Source of the DNA: Candidatus Thorarchaeota archaeon
GTDB lineage: Archaea; Asgardarchaeota; Thorarchaeia; Thorarchaeales; Thorarchaeaceae
Direction: 5' to 3'
Assembly (NCBI GenBank): GCA_019057475.1
Contig: DXJO01000010.1
Span: 231,460-295,459, forward strand
Length of the DNA stretch: 64,000 nt
The notes beneath the pieces were generated by a model. That model did no database searches. It was not told where the DNA came from and saw only the letters and a program-made list of their open reading frames with translations. Both the position numbers and the translations under genes were made by a program. Below, in pieces: positions 53,995 through 62,335 of this stretch. Position 1 is the stretch's first letter. Each line of letters starts with the position of its first letter.

Positions 53995-54492
53995 CTAACG
54001 TCGGCGCCGTCGGTAACCGCTATTGTAACTTCTGTAGCCGCTGCGGCTATTGTATCCTCCGTAACCACCACGTCTGGAGTCACGGTAGCCGTAGTTTGCA
54101 TCGCGACGACGCCTGTGCGTTTCAAATTCCTCGACAGACATGTCGATTTCCTCGTTGACTTTCTCAACCTCGGTTTTGGCCTCACTAATCTCTCCGTAGC
54201 GACCAATCTTCAAACGGAGATTGGACCGAAACAATCCGGTGTGACCGTTCTTAAGTATGTAACTTTCGCCTACTTTCACTTCTTCGATACTATCGTCCCA
54301 AAGCGGGACCGTGACTATGGCCGAGCTATCGCCTACAATGGCATCCTGTACCTTGTGCGTTTCGTTGTCACGTCTAGAGGAAACCTCTCGTACTTCTCCT
54401 TTCCCGATCACCTTGAAGGTAACCGTAACGTTCTTCATTTTCGGTCGTAATTCCAAAATATTCGTTTCTATTGGTTCTAAACCAGAATTCAT
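53995..54492 (-). CDS. SOSS-B/hSSB1-like single-stranded DNA-binding protein with RGG tail
   Basis: The 165-residue protein has one OB fold (about 10-110): LRPKMKNVTVTFKVIGKGEVREV, AIVTVPLWDDSIEEVKVGESYILKNG and LFRSNLRLKIGRYGEI. This order and spacing follow eukaryotic SOSS-B1 closely (LKPGLKNLNL; ISVWDD; GDIIRLTKGY; LYTGRGG). The last 35 residues are an Arg/Gly/Tyr tail (RRGGYGGYNSRSGYRSYNSGYRRRRR), likely to bind nucleic acid or self-associate. The ATG at 54492 is preferred to one at 54537. It would protect single-stranded DNA in replication or repair. The match was read by eye against remembered family sequence. Confidence 0.82.
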   Translation of the reverse strand: MNSGLEPIETNILELRPKMKNVTVTFKVIGKGEVREVSSRRDNETHKVQDAIVGDSSAIVTVPLWDDSIEEVKVGESYILKNGHTGLFRSNLRLKIGRYGEISEAKTEVEKVNEEIDMSVEEFETHRRRRDANYGYRDSRRGGYGGYNSRSGYRSYNSGYRRRRR

Positions 54493-54976
54493 ACTATCAC
54501 TTTTCTCTAAATTAGCAGACTTTCGTAAATGACGCATGCTTCCAAAAGCATCGATTGTTCTCGAAATCTCCGTCTGCTATATGCACACATCATACATTGC
54601 TTTTGCAGGATTAATACGAAGACGGTGCATATAAATCATCGGCGCCAATAGCCCAAAGAAAGGTCGGTTGAATGCACATTTTTTCTAGCGACTAGGATAC
54701 ATCAACCAGTTCAAAGACTAGTTGGTAGGAATAATCAGGAGTTCTTGATCAAGATTCCCGCGAGTTATCATGAAATCACCAAGAACGGAGCTAATCATCG
54801 ATTGTTCACGAGCATTTTCTCCGGGCCGGATTGACTTACTATTTATATGTCCACACCCCTATGTATAATTGGTAATGATACAATAATGACCCCTCTCGGA
54901 GTGTGTTAGCATTTGCTCGTTGTCGATAGCCTGCTTACATTCGGGTTCCGAGAGAAGGAGAAACGGGAAGTATTCC
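54493..54976. promoter_or_regulatory. Divergent control region between SSB and TFB genes
   Basis: No gene is seen in these 484 bases. A direct repeat CATCGATTGTTC(T/A)CGA occurs at 54549-54564 and 54796-54811 (15 of 16 bases equal). A hairpin ATGCTT-CCAA-AAGCAT lies at 54537-54552, overlapping the first copy. A perfect 12-base palindrome TCTTGATCAAGA is at 54743-54754. TTTATATG (54840-54847) is a likely TATA box for TFB. These are plausible sites for regulators of both genes; no binder is known. Confidence 0.45.
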
Positions 54977-55918
54977 ATGGTACAGCAAGTTGGACATCCG
55001 ATTAAACAAATGAAGAACGAACGGGTTTGCACCGCCTGTGGTTGTAGGAACTTTTGCAGAGATCCGATACGTGGCGAGAGCATATGCACTTCTTGTGGTT
55101 CTGTTGTTACGGGGCACGAGTTGAACACTGGTCCTGAGTGGAGAGCATTCACGACCGAGGAGCGGAATGCAAGGTCCAGAACAGGCACACCGCCTATGCT
55201 CACAATAGCTGATAAGGGCCTTGCCACAACCATCGGACGTAGCTACGGAGATGCCGTTAGATATTGCACCAAGGGGCACGGGCGGGCAGCAATCTACAGG
55301 ATGCGCAAATGGCAAATCCGAAGCTGGACGAACGGCTTGAATCTGAGAAACCTGAACGCGGCTTTCATGGAGCTGAATAGGCTCTCGTCTCAGCTTGGTG
55401 TCCCATCTAGGATCAAGGAAACAGCAGCATTCATTTACAGGAGAGCATTAACCAAACGCATCGTTAGAGGTCGAACCATCGATGGCATGGTCGCTGCTTC
55501 AATCTATCTCTCTTGTCGTATTCATGAATCTCCAAGGCAGCTAGACGAAATCGCAGCCCAAGCGAAAGTTGAGAGAAAGAATCTTGGCCGATGTGTGAGA
55601 CTCATCCTTCGGGGCGCTGACATTCGTACACCTCTACCCTCAGCAAGGAACTTTGTATCCAGAATCTCTTCAGACTTAAGCCTTGAGGGCAGAACTGTTC
55701 AAAAGGCCTTATCCATTATCGCTGGGGCCAAGAAGAAAGGAATCACTGTCGGCAAACACCCTAGTGGGATTGCAGGTGCATCAATCTACATTGCAGGAAT
55801 CGTTGAAGATGATAGACGGACTCAAAGGGAGATAGCTAATGCATCGAGAGTGACTGAGGTCACTATTCGGAATCGATACAAGGATATGGTCCGGGAACTG
55901 GGAATCATATTAGAATGA
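54977..55918 (+). CDS. tfb: Transcription initiation factor B (TFB)
   Basis: The 313-residue protein has all parts of archaeal TFB: an N-terminal zinc ribbon (CTACGC...ICTSCG), the B-finger GPEWRAFTTEERNARSRTGTPP, and two cyclin folds (about 110-200 and 210-310) with TIDGMVAASIYLSCR and PSGIAGASIYIAG landmarks. It recruits RNA polymerase to TATA/TBP promoters. The ATG at 54977 yields MVQQVGHPIKQMKNERVC; in-frame earlier and later ATGs exist, and the one at 55010 is the best alternative. It lies alone, divergent from the SSB gene. Confidence 0.95.
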   Translation: MVQQVGHPIKQMKNERVCTACGCRNFCRDPIRGESICTSCGSVVTGHELNTGPEWRAFTTEERNARSRTGTPPMLTIADKGLATTIGRSYGDAVRYCTKGHGRAAIYRMRKWQIRSWTNGLNLRNLNAAFMELNRLSSQLGVPSRIKETAAFIYRRALTKRIVRGRTIDGMVAASIYLSCRIHESPRQLDEIAAQAKVERKNLGRCVRLILRGADIRTPLPSARNFVSRISSDLSLEGRTVQKALSIIAGAKKKGITVGKHPSGIAGASIYIAGIVEDDRRTQREIANASRVTEVTIRNRYKDMVRELGIILE

Positions 55919-56135
55919 CAGCAAGACTAATGCAGAATGATGAGCACGCAACAGTAGACTATCCGTATGACATATATTGAGCATCCACCCTCCAATCGAT
56001 TCGTCAGCTCCCACTTTCACTCTCTTGGCTTCCTTAGGAATGGTAGTTTCGACGAACTGGCGCATGCCCGCATCTTATCGAGCATTCTTCCAACATCTTC
56101 CACTCTTCCTGATTCTCGGATGCCAGCTACTCCAG

Positions 56136-57797
56136 TCAATCCTTGACTCCCCTCATAACATTGGGAGCCAACCCTATTCCCAGCCTTTCAAGTCTCGTTT
56201 TCTCATTGATGGGGTCGTTTGTGTCGTGGTCTATAGCAAGACACGCGCCACGGATCATGCAAGTCCTTAGCTCTCCTCTAGCAATTGGGTTGTTTTTGAG
56301 GTGGGGGGCATCCAAGACTCCAGCCCTGACAGCTCGAACGTATGTACTTGGATCTGTCAGAGGGTCTTGGGAGCCCTCGTCACCCAAGGCAGTGATTGCA
56401 CGAACAAGAAGCCGGGCCTCTCGAACCAGCTCCTCCTGTCTGTTTCTCACATCTCTGTCTTGGAGAGGATCAGGAGTACCCAACAAGCAGTTGTGTATTA
56501 CCCGATTCGCAATCTTGCAGCTCTCGATTACATCTTCTGCTGTGGCCACATGGTCAGCTTCACAGAATCCGACAACGTGGACTATCTGAGGCTTGAGCAT
56601 CATTCCAGTGTGTATTGATGATGCAAGCTGACCCTTGCCCATGTCCATATCTGGAGGATAAGAGAAGAGCCCTGGTCTAACCTGTCTAATCGAAGTGAAT
56701 CGGTGATCATGTAGTGACTCTATTAGCTCGATTTTGGCAAACATCTTGGCCAAATCCATCTTCGGGGAGGTCCCTAGGGGGGTATTGAGCATATACTGTG
56801 CAATGTAGCAATGCACGCCCGCAGCCTTGGCGTTGTAGGCCGCCAGATAAGCCATGGCAACAGCAATTGTGTCATGGGTGCTTCGTAAGCTCCATTGATG
56901 TGACTCGTTGACTTCAACAGGGACTCTGTGTCTGGCGTGCCATTCGTGATTGCGTTTATTCTCCTCTATCGCATCCTCGAGAGATTTCTTGCTACGACCA
57001 TCGAGTTCACTATACCATAATAGTGGAGTTGCACACCAAGCATTGCTGATGGTATTTTGAAGTAATTGTGCCCATTTCAACAGATCCGTTGTTCCACTAT
57101 AGCACCTCAGCAGTGGGAAATTCCCCTTTCGAGATGCTTCGAAGAGTTTCCGTAGATCATCTGCTTTCCGCAGTGGTACGCCGCCATCACCTTCTAGATT
57201 CCTATTCATCTCTGACGGTCGGAAAAATGACTCCTGTGCATTCTGGTCGGGACCGATTGAGATGACATCCAACACGGACGCGTCTGCAATCTTCCCAACA
57301 CCGTCGATAGTGTCCTCAAGCGATGGTAAACCAAAGTGATGACGAATGATTGGCATCGGACTTTTATTTTCAAACCTTGCCAACAAATCCTGAGGGAACC
57401 TTTCCTCCTCTTTCTTTGATGAATGCCCTCTGAGAAAGGCAAATGAATCTTCATCTGTTGAGAAACCGGTGAATATCTCTTCGAACAGGCCAATTTCTTC
57501 GGCAATTGGTTTTGTCTGAGCTGTACAACCCAAGATCCATCTCTTCTTCTCAAGACCATGTTTTAGTATGGCTATCCTTAGGTCTCTGAATAGGTTCATT
57601 GCACTTTCCCTTGTCAATCGATAGCTCACTCCAATGACGTCAGGATTATGTTTCTTGGTTTCCCTCATGAGTTCTTCAATTGATACTGCTGGACCTAGGA
57701 ACACTGTATTATGGCCCTCATTCTCCGCAAGTGAGAGGAATCGAAACACACCAGCAACGTGGACGCAATTCCCAATCGCAGCCCCCAGAATCTTCAA
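56136..57797 (-). CDS. Cobalamin-binding glutamate-mutase-like fusion protein
   Basis: The 553-residue protein starts with a B12-binding domain (about 1-130): IGNCVHVAG carries the axial His and following Gly of DxHxxG, but the Asp is Cys. The rest resembles the TIM-barrel subunit of glutamate (methylaspartate) mutase: SNAWCATPLLWYSELDGRSKKSLEDA then NHEWHARHRVPVEVNESHQW, and a late DPSTYVRAVRAGVLDAPHLKNNPIARGELR, parallel to the GlmE end. Length (553) is near GlmS plus GlmE, so it looks like a natural S-E fusion. The reaction and substrate are unknown. It starts at TTG, overlapping the opine dehydrogenase stop by four bases (TTGA). Confidence 0.6.
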   Translation of the reverse strand: MKILGAAIGNCVHVAGVFRFLSLAENEGHNTVFLGPAVSIEELMRETKKHNPDVIGVSYRLTRESAMNLFRDLRIAILKHGLEKKRWILGCTAQTKPIAEEIGLFEEIFTGFSTDEDSFAFLRGHSSKKEEERFPQDLLARFENKSPMPIIRHHFGLPSLEDTIDGVGKIADASVLDVISIGPDQNAQESFFRPSEMNRNLEGDGGVPLRKADDLRKLFEASRKGNFPLLRCYSGTTDLLKWAQLLQNTISNAWCATPLLWYSELDGRSKKSLEDAIEENKRNHEWHARHRVPVEVNESHQWSLRSTHDTIAVAMAYLAAYNAKAAGVHCYIAQYMLNTPLGTSPKMDLAKMFAKIELIESLHDHRFTSIRQVRPGLFSYPPDMDMGKGQLASSIHTGMMLKPQIVHVVGFCEADHVATAEDVIESCKIANRVIHNCLLGTPDPLQDRDVRNRQEELVREARLLVRAITALGDEGSQDPLTDPSTYVRAVRAGVLDAPHLKNNPIARGELRTCMIRGACLAIDHDTNDPINEKTRLERLGIGLAPNVMRGVKD

Positions 57798-58972
57798 GTT
57801 TCATCCACTTCTACTTCGTAGAGGTTGTAGCTGCTGGGGAAAACACTCCATTCTGCGAGTCTAACTCCTAGCTCAACATATTCTGCGACTTCCTGCGGGT
57901 TCATTCCCACAAGACCCATGTTTGCAAGGCTTCTCCCAGTGCGCCGGAAATCACATTCATAGAGCTGGCACGCCATTTCGATTACAGCATCGATAGCTGG
58001 TGTTTCAACCCCACAGAGATCACCCAGATTGGATATGGGTACAAGCCCGGTGGGAATGTCCTCCAAGACATAGCGGTGTTGAAGCGATCCCGGGCTGCCA
58101 ACTCCATCGTAAGCATCTATGCTTTGAATACATTCACGTAGTGAGTTGCCCTCCGCATCATATGTATCTTCCAGCCATTCCAGCAGAGTCATCGGGTATG
58201 GCGAGAACTGGCTTGCCACATTGACTCGTTCGGCGTCCATTCGTTCAATTAGTCGTCCTACGGACTCCGATATCGCGTCATGATAATGGTTGTACCCTCC
58301 TCGTCTTGATTCCAATAGTCCTGCGCATAGAATCGTCGGCGTGGGATGTAGCATTGCTCCCACATTGTTCAGTCCTGTTTCCATTACATCATTGACAAGC
58401 TCCAGTGTAAGGGGAAGGTCTCCCAAGCGCTTCAGAAACTTTTGGTTTGCAGATGCGGGAAACGCACTGACACGCACCAAGTTTTTGATTTTCGACACCT
58501 TAACAGAACTAATCCCTGTCGTCCTGGAAACGAAGCTGAAAGTTTGTGCTTCACCCAAGAGAATATTCTGTGTGTTTGGATATGATTCAATAATGTGAGC
58601 AAACTCTAAAGCGCCGCCGGTGCGGCCTGGCATTAAGAGCACTAGTTGGCCATCTTCTAGATAGGGCGCCATCTTGTGCGCAAAGAACCCATGTGCCTGG
58701 GCAGGTACAGTCACAATCAGTATTTCTCGATTTCTAATGGCCCTAGCCATATTGCTGGTGACCAGGGGGATCTGAGCATATCCCTCAATGACCCCATAGA
58801 CATCCAGTCCGCCTCGGTCCATAATTCCCCTGACGTTTTCAAAAGTGCGATTATATAGAGCGACATCTAAACCGTGGAGAGACATGTAGCCAGCAAGTCC
58901 TCTGCCGGCATTTCCTCCACCCAAGATAGCTATCCTTGCGGTGTTTGTTCTGTTTCCTTTTTTCACCTGCAT
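57794..58972 (-). CDS. Opine/octopine dehydrogenase family protein
   Basis: The 392-residue protein has an N-terminal NAD(P) Rossmann motif GGGNAGRGLAGYMSLHG (about 17-33), the GEAQTFSFVSR segment and the catalytic-His stretch NNVGAMLHPTPTIL of the octopine/nopaline dehydrogenase C-terminal domain. Family enzymes reduce a Schiff base between an amino acid and a keto acid, or run in reverse. It is the first gene of a two-gene operon with the B12-mutase-like gene, suggesting a shared amino-acid pathway. ATG at 58972 has GGAGA nine bases upstream. A related fold includes ketopantoate reductase, but the His motif favours the opine family. Confidence 0.82.
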   Translation of the reverse strand: MQVKKGNRTNTARIAILGGGNAGRGLAGYMSLHGLDVALYNRTFENVRGIMDRGGLDVYGVIEGYAQIPLVTSNMARAIRNREILIVTVPAQAHGFFAHKMAPYLEDGQLVLLMPGRTGGALEFAHIIESYPNTQNILLGEAQTFSFVSRTTGISSVKVSKIKNLVRVSAFPASANQKFLKRLGDLPLTLELVNDVMETGLNNVGAMLHPTPTILCAGLLESRRGGYNHYHDAISESVGRLIERMDAERVNVASQFSPYPMTLLEWLEDTYDAEGNSLRECIQSIDAYDGVGSPGSLQHRYVLEDIPTGLVPISNLGDLCGVETPAIDAVIEMACQLYECDFRRTGRSLANMGLVGMNPQEVAEYVELGVRLAEWSVFPSSYNLYEVEVDET

Positions 58973-59354
58973 AAGGCACGTTCTCCTGTGCTATACCATG
59001 AGATTGGTTGCCAATCGTGATCCCGGCGACAGAGTACACCCTATAATGGACCAGCTTTGCACTGGCAGACCAATGGGCCAATCGTTTCCCTCTTGAGTCT
59101 CAGATATCTTCTCTTCAGAGAGGATTAGGCAGTTGCATATATAACTGTGTTCAACTTTTTATGCCTTATAAGGGCCAGATAGGGTTTTTGGCATCCATTT
59201 TGGGTCATATAAGGCAATAGAGTCGTAATAAGATGCAAGAAACGCTTGTCTCTATCCTCGGACAGAGTGAGGTGCAGGCCAAGACGGGGTAGCGGTGCAA
59301 CGGTACTGGTTGCCCCGACATCAGCGGGAGCCTACCTATTGTACGCTACTGAGC
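58973..59354. promoter_or_regulatory. Promoter region of the opine dehydrogenase operon with inverted repeats
   Basis: No gene is seen in these 382 bases. On the minus strand TTATATATG (about 59134-59143) is a likely TATA box for the opine dehydrogenase gene, with a leader of roughly 140 bases. Upstream of it lies an inverted repeat TGCCTTATA (59162-59170) with TATAAGGCA (59208-59216), and the left arm includes the ten-base palindrome CCTTATAAGG (59164-59173). Further right, GCAAC/GTTGC with flanking CGGGG/CCCCG (59285-59318) could form a stem near the end of the Vps62-like transcript. Confidence 0.45.
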
Positions 59355-60086
59355 TCATTTGGTGCAAAGGACAGGAAGAACATCAGGTGCGTTTCGCCAC
59401 CGATTATTGTAGTCATTCGTTGGACTGCGTGGTGCCTTCTCGTCGCCCCACCGACCTCGGTAAATCACGAAGTTGGTATCTTCCAGTCGTTTGAGATTTC
59501 GGCCGCTATCCCACACAGGACCACCGTCAGATATCTTGTCACATAGCACACGAACGGCGCAGAAAGGTCTGCTGCTAGGCGCTGGGTAGTTTGCGTGAGA
59601 GCCTAGTGCCACCCATGAGTGAATGTGATGATCATCAAGAGTAGGAAGTTCCGCCTCAAAGCCGGGAAGGGTTCTGTCGCCAGGTCTTGAACTCAAACGC
59701 GCCTCCAAATGATTTGAGAGCAACCAGATTGTAGACGGACCTTCCTCAAGTTGAGGATAGATTCGTACTTCTACATGCTCCCAGTCGCCAAGATGTTCGC
59801 CGCGACCAAATGGAGCGTTCGGAAATCTATTGTATCGATACCAGAACCAGTATCGAATCTGGGTGAAGTCTTCATCTTTCCAGGTTTCGAAATAACATGG
59901 TGTAGAGGGGTCGAGGGTATTGGGCGATAGGTCCTTAGTGAAGAGAGCCCAGTCAGAGGAGTATCTGTCAAAGATTTCTTCTGCATCTGATGGGAAACAA
60001 CAATACTGGCCCTCCTTAGGATGAAAATGCAAGATGGGCGCAAACTCGCGAACCAGTGATTCAGTTCTATCAGGTTCTTCTGACAT
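59355..60086 (-). CDS. Vps62-family protein
   Basis: The 243-residue protein carries the family's aromatic core RYWFWYRYNRFPN and the conserved GEHLGDWEHVEVRI (about 90-115), followed by HHIHSWVALGSHANYPAP. Such proteins are found in fungi and bacteria under the name Vps62; the biochemical role is not known. The sequence has no signal peptide or membrane segment. The ATG at 60086 has GGTGGAAGG upstream; a TTG five codons earlier is possible. It stands alone between the opine operon and galK. Confidence in the family is moderate to good, in function low. Confidence 0.75.
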   Translation of the reverse strand: MSEEPDRTESLVREFAPILHFHPKEGQYCCFPSDAEEIFDRYSSDWALFTKDLSPNTLDPSTPCYFETWKDEDFTQIRYWFWYRYNRFPNAPFGRGEHLGDWEHVEVRIYPQLEEGPSTIWLLSNHLEARLSSRPGDRTLPGFEAELPTLDDHHIHSWVALGSHANYPAPSSRPFCAVRVLCDKISDGGPVWDSGRNLKRLEDTNFVIYRGRWGDEKAPRSPTNDYNNRWRNAPDVLPVLCTK

Positions 60087-60159
60087 ATCCCTTCCACCCA
60101 AGTTCAGGTGATATGCTTCAGCTTCGACAGCATTTGAATGGTTTGACGGAGAGTACCTC

Positions 60160-61332
60160 CTACATGTCGGACGTTTCCTGAATGATAACGCCGCCTGGAG
60201 GTCTACCAGTCAACATACTTGGAGTCTGCCCTGTTGCATTTTCATAATCCTTGGTCATTGAACGAATGAACTCATCCGCATGCTTTGCTTTGACGAGGCT
60301 GATGATAGCGCCCCCGAATCCAGCTCCAGTCAATCGACTCCCTAGCACTCCTTTCTGCCGCTTCGCAAGTTCTACCAACAAGTCAAGTTGCGGGTGTGAA
60401 ACCGCGTAGAGATCTCTGGAGCTTGCGTGTGATTCATACATGAGTTGTCCAAAGTCCTTCAGTCGGCCTTCCCTGAGCATGTCCATGCCTCTTTGGACTC
60501 TAATATTCTCCATTGCAACGTGTCGTACTCTACGTGCAAGTGTTTCCTCAAGCACCGCATCAACTGCACCCAGCTGATCTGGGACTATCTCACTGAGATT
60601 CTTGGAATTCCAGCCGGCCTCTGTAAGCTGGGCAAGTGCGCTCTGACATTCTGTTCTGCGCTCGTTGAGGGCATCATAAGCGGGTCTGGAAACCATGGTA
60701 TCTGTTACAACTAGTTCGACGTCCGGGCTCAATGGGATGTTTCCGATTCTAAGGCTTGCACAGTGAATAGCGAGGAGATTCCCAGGCTTGCTGAGTTGAG
60801 ATGTGAACTGATCCATAAGTCCGCAAGCCACTCCGCAGTAGAGGCGCTCCGCTTCAAAAGCCAGCATTGCAAGAGCCTTTGGATTCAGCTCAAGCCTGCT
60901 GATGTGTGCCACAAGATTCGCGAGGGAAACCTCAAAGGCAGCTGACGAACCCAGCCCAGAACCTATCGGGACGTCCCCGAATATGACCACTGTTACTCCC
61001 CGAATCTTGTGTTTTCTCCTTGAGAATGCCCAGTAGATGCCCCGTGCGAAGTCTCCCCAGTTTTGAGTGCCAGTAGGTTTCACTACATTCGGATGGAATG
61101 TTATCGATTCTCTGAAGTTCATCGACCTTAGATTTACCTCTTCGGACGGAACCCCCAGTGACCAGACATACCTCTCAATCGTAGATGCCAGTACAAAACC
61201 GCCGTTGTAGTCGATATGGTTACCGAGCACCTCCACTCTTCCCGGTGCTCTAACGAGAACTGGAGGTGGTCCTTTTCCCCCTGTAACGCTGTCTAGTTGG
61301 TCAATCATACCTTCCGGTATCTGGACCTTCAT
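60160..61332 (-). CDS. galK: Galactokinase
   Basis: The 390-residue protein has the galactokinase signature APGRVEVLGNHIDYNGG (about 28-44), the GHMP ATP-binding loop PIGSGLGSSAAFEV, the catalytic-Asp region CGLMDQFTS and the third motif GSRLTGAGFGGAII. Normal GalK reads GEHTDYN; here it is GNHIDYN, with the Asp kept. It phosphorylates galactose for the Leloir pathway. ATG at 61332 overlaps the galT stop by four bases, which fixes the start; an in-frame longer form at 61392 would run well into galT. Galactosamine kinase activity is possible but not indicated. Confidence 0.93.
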   Translation of the reverse strand: MKVQIPEGMIDQLDSVTGGKGPPPVLVRAPGRVEVLGNHIDYNGGFVLASTIERYVWSLGVPSEEVNLRSMNFRESITFHPNVVKPTGTQNWGDFARGIYWAFSRRKHKIRGVTVVIFGDVPIGSGLGSSAAFEVSLANLVAHISRLELNPKALAMLAFEAERLYCGVACGLMDQFTSQLSKPGNLLAIHCASLRIGNIPLSPDVELVVTDTMVSRPAYDALNERRTECQSALAQLTEAGWNSKNLSEIVPDQLGAVDAVLEETLARRVRHVAMENIRVQRGMDMLREGRLKDFGQLMYESHASSRDLYAVSHPQLDLLVELAKRQKGVLGSRLTGAGFGGAIISLVKAKHADEFIRSMTKDYENATGQTPSMLTGRPPGGVIIQETSDM

Positions 61333-62270
61333 ACTGCCTCTCTCAATTCTTTCGCTGACTCCTCGGGCGTGGAGTCGTTCATGTACGTCCATCCGCCAGT
61401 TTCGATGCCCCCGAGGTACTTCCTGGTCTTCCTATCCCTCCAAATGGGATAGAATTCAATGTGGAAATGCCAGTAGGGATGCTCACCAACTGATGGTCGT
61501 GTATGAAACGCCATCACATAGGCGTTCTCTTCGAAGAATTTCGCGTATCGTTTCACAGTATCCTTGATAACTTGTCCCAGCTCTAGGAGCTGGTCTTCTA
61601 GCTCAATCAGGCTTGCAACATGCTTCCGTGGGTAGATATGAACCTCATAGGGAAGTCGTGCGTAAAATGGTACGAGTGATATGAAGTGCTTTGTCTGCTT
61701 TATGATTCTCGGGGACCCTGATTTGAACTCATTCTCCACTGCTTTGCAGACTATGCAGTTGGACTCACTCTCCCAGAGTTTTCTTGACTGTGCCAACTCT
61801 CTCTCGATTCGAGGCGGGAGGAACGGAATCGCCATCACTTGGCCATGGGCATGGTCCAAGCTGACTCCAATGGCTTGGCCCCTATTCTCGAATTCCAGCA
61901 CGTATGCAATGCCTTTCAACTTGTCCAGTTCTCTGAACACGCGAAGGTATTCCTGAAGGATAAGCTGGATTTGCTTGTCATCCATATCTTCGAACTGCTC
62001 GGTATGGTCGCGTGAATAGACAATGACCTTGCTAGCACCATATGCGGGGCCATCCATAACTATGCCACTGTCTAGAGGGAACGGAGGAAAATCAGGTGAA
62101 AGAGCAGGGAACTTATTGTCAAGAGTGAGCACCTCCCACTCTCCCTGGGTTTCTGGCTGCCCTGGACAAAATGGACACTCATGGTACTGTTCCTGAAATG
62201 GTCTACTGGCTCTCTCCTTGGTCACTATGATCCATTCGCCAAGCATCGGATTGAATCGTACTCTACTCAT
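61329..62270 (-). CDS. galT: Galactose-1-phosphate uridylyltransferase
   Basis: The 313-residue protein contains the N-terminal zinc CxxC (CPFCPG), the nucleophile motif as DHAHGQ (canonical HPHGQ, Pro replaced by Ala), a second CxxC (CIVCKA) and the late YWHFHIEFYPI with metal ligands. It transfers UMP between UDP-glucose and galactose-1-phosphate, making UDP-galactose. It is first in a two-gene operon with galK. ATG at 62270 has GGTG eight bases upstream. No epimerase (galE) is in the window, so it must be elsewhere. The single substitution in the nucleophile motif is also seen in GalT/Apa2-type relatives. Confidence 0.93.
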   Translation of the reverse strand: MSRVRFNPMLGEWIIVTKERASRPFQEQYHECPFCPGQPETQGEWEVLTLDNKFPALSPDFPPFPLDSGIVMDGPAYGASKVIVYSRDHTEQFEDMDDKQIQLILQEYLRVFRELDKLKGIAYVLEFENRGQAIGVSLDHAHGQVMAIPFLPPRIERELAQSRKLWESESNCIVCKAVENEFKSGSPRIIKQTKHFISLVPFYARLPYEVHIYPRKHVASLIELEDQLLELGQVIKDTVKRYAKFFEENAYVMAFHTRPSVGEHPYWHFHIEFYPIWRDRKTRKYLGGIETGGWTYMNDSTPEESAKELREAV

Positions 62271-62335
62271 AGTTGGCACACCACTATGAGCTGGCGGAAT
62301 AATATCGCAGATTAAGGTGTTACGGAGCGGTCATC

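Noticed and set aside
55919-56135. Possible gene between TFB and the B12 protein on the plus strand
   Set aside because: The open frame there continues antiparallel into the coding part of the B12 protein and has no ribosome site or recognisable product. The 217 bases appear to be a plain convergent spacer.
59217-59354. GC-rich, structured stretch that could be a tRNA or small RNA
   Set aside because: A stem GCAAC/GTTGC is present, but there is no T-loop consensus, acceptor pairing or anticodon arm; at most a transcript-end hairpin.
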